Positions 5,504 to 5,543 of a DNA stretch of 5,543 nucleotides are shown piece after piece. The DNA lies in assembly GCA_017646885.1 (NCBI GenBank), contig JAGCLR010000332.1:1-5543 (forward strand), given 5' to 3'. Numbering within the stretch: the stretch's first letter is position 1; each line of letters opens with the position of its first letter. Under the pieces are notes generated by a model. That model was not told where the DNA came from. It ran no database searches and worked only from the letters and a program-made list of their open reading frames with translations. The position numbers and the translations under genes were made by a program. This stretch comes from Methanobrevibacter sp. GTDB lineage: Archaea; Methanobacteriota; Methanobacteria; Methanobacteriales; Methanobacteriaceae.

Positions 5504-5543
5504 ATGCCAATCATGTCCTTTGGAAGTCAGAACATAAATATAA
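5504..5543 (+). CDS. Start of an unidentified gene (3' end outside window)
   Basis: Only 13 codons are visible, MPIMSFGSQNINI, after a strong ribosome-binding site. The peptide shows no signal sequence or recognisable motif. The gene follows the radical SAM gene on the same strand after a 199-bp gap containing the 23-bp repeats, so it probably has its own promoter. I do not recognise the family from this much sequence. Confidence 0.6.
   Translation, partial: MPIMSFGSQNINI

Overview
The window looks like chromosomal DNA from a methanogenic archaeon of the Methanobacteriales, most like Methanobrevibacter or Methanosphaera. The grounds are very AT-rich intergenic DNA, coding sequence rich in AGA, AAA and GAA codons, archaeal ribosome-binding sites (GGTGAT or GGAGG), a TTTATATA-type TATA box, and the gene content: archaeal GlmM and GlmU, a short gamma-class carbonic anhydrase-like protein, HisC and an NrdG-type radical SAM activase. 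The genus is inference; no rRNA or other marker gene is present.

Layout: 2-715 (+) is the C-terminal half of a phosphoglucosamine mutase whose 5' part lies outside the window. 884-1045 (-) is a small rubredoxin, convergent with glmM. The 168-bp gap between them holds a hairpin plus T-tract terminator for each gene. 1046-1399 is a 354-bp, extremely AT-rich divergent intergenic region with the rubredoxin promoter and the glmU leader. Then, all on the + strand, come glmU-like (1400-2719, GTG start), a gamma-carbonic-anhydrase-like protein (2802-3278), hisC (3395-4519), an NrdG-like radical SAM activase (4594-5304), and the first 13 codons of another gene (5504 onward). Gaps between the + strand genes are 82, 116, 74 and 199 bp. 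That suggests several short transcription units, or a loosely spaced operon, rather than one tightly packed operon.

How the genes fit together: GlmM and GlmU catalyse consecutive steps, glucosamine-6-P to glucosamine-1-P to GlcNAc-1-P to UDP-GlcNAc, which supplies pseudomurein and glycans in this group of archaea. HisC serves histidine synthesis. The radical SAM protein probably activates an anaerobic glycyl-radical ribonucleotide reductase encoded elsewhere. The rubredoxin is a one-iron electron carrier. These last roles are unrelated housekeeping functions.

I see no mobile element, CRISPR array, defence system, RNA gene or evident new system. The most interesting signals are small: a rubredoxin with both iron-knuckle glycines replaced, palindromes at predicted transcription starts, paired hairpin terminators between convergent genes, and a 23-bp tandem repeat ahead of the last gene.
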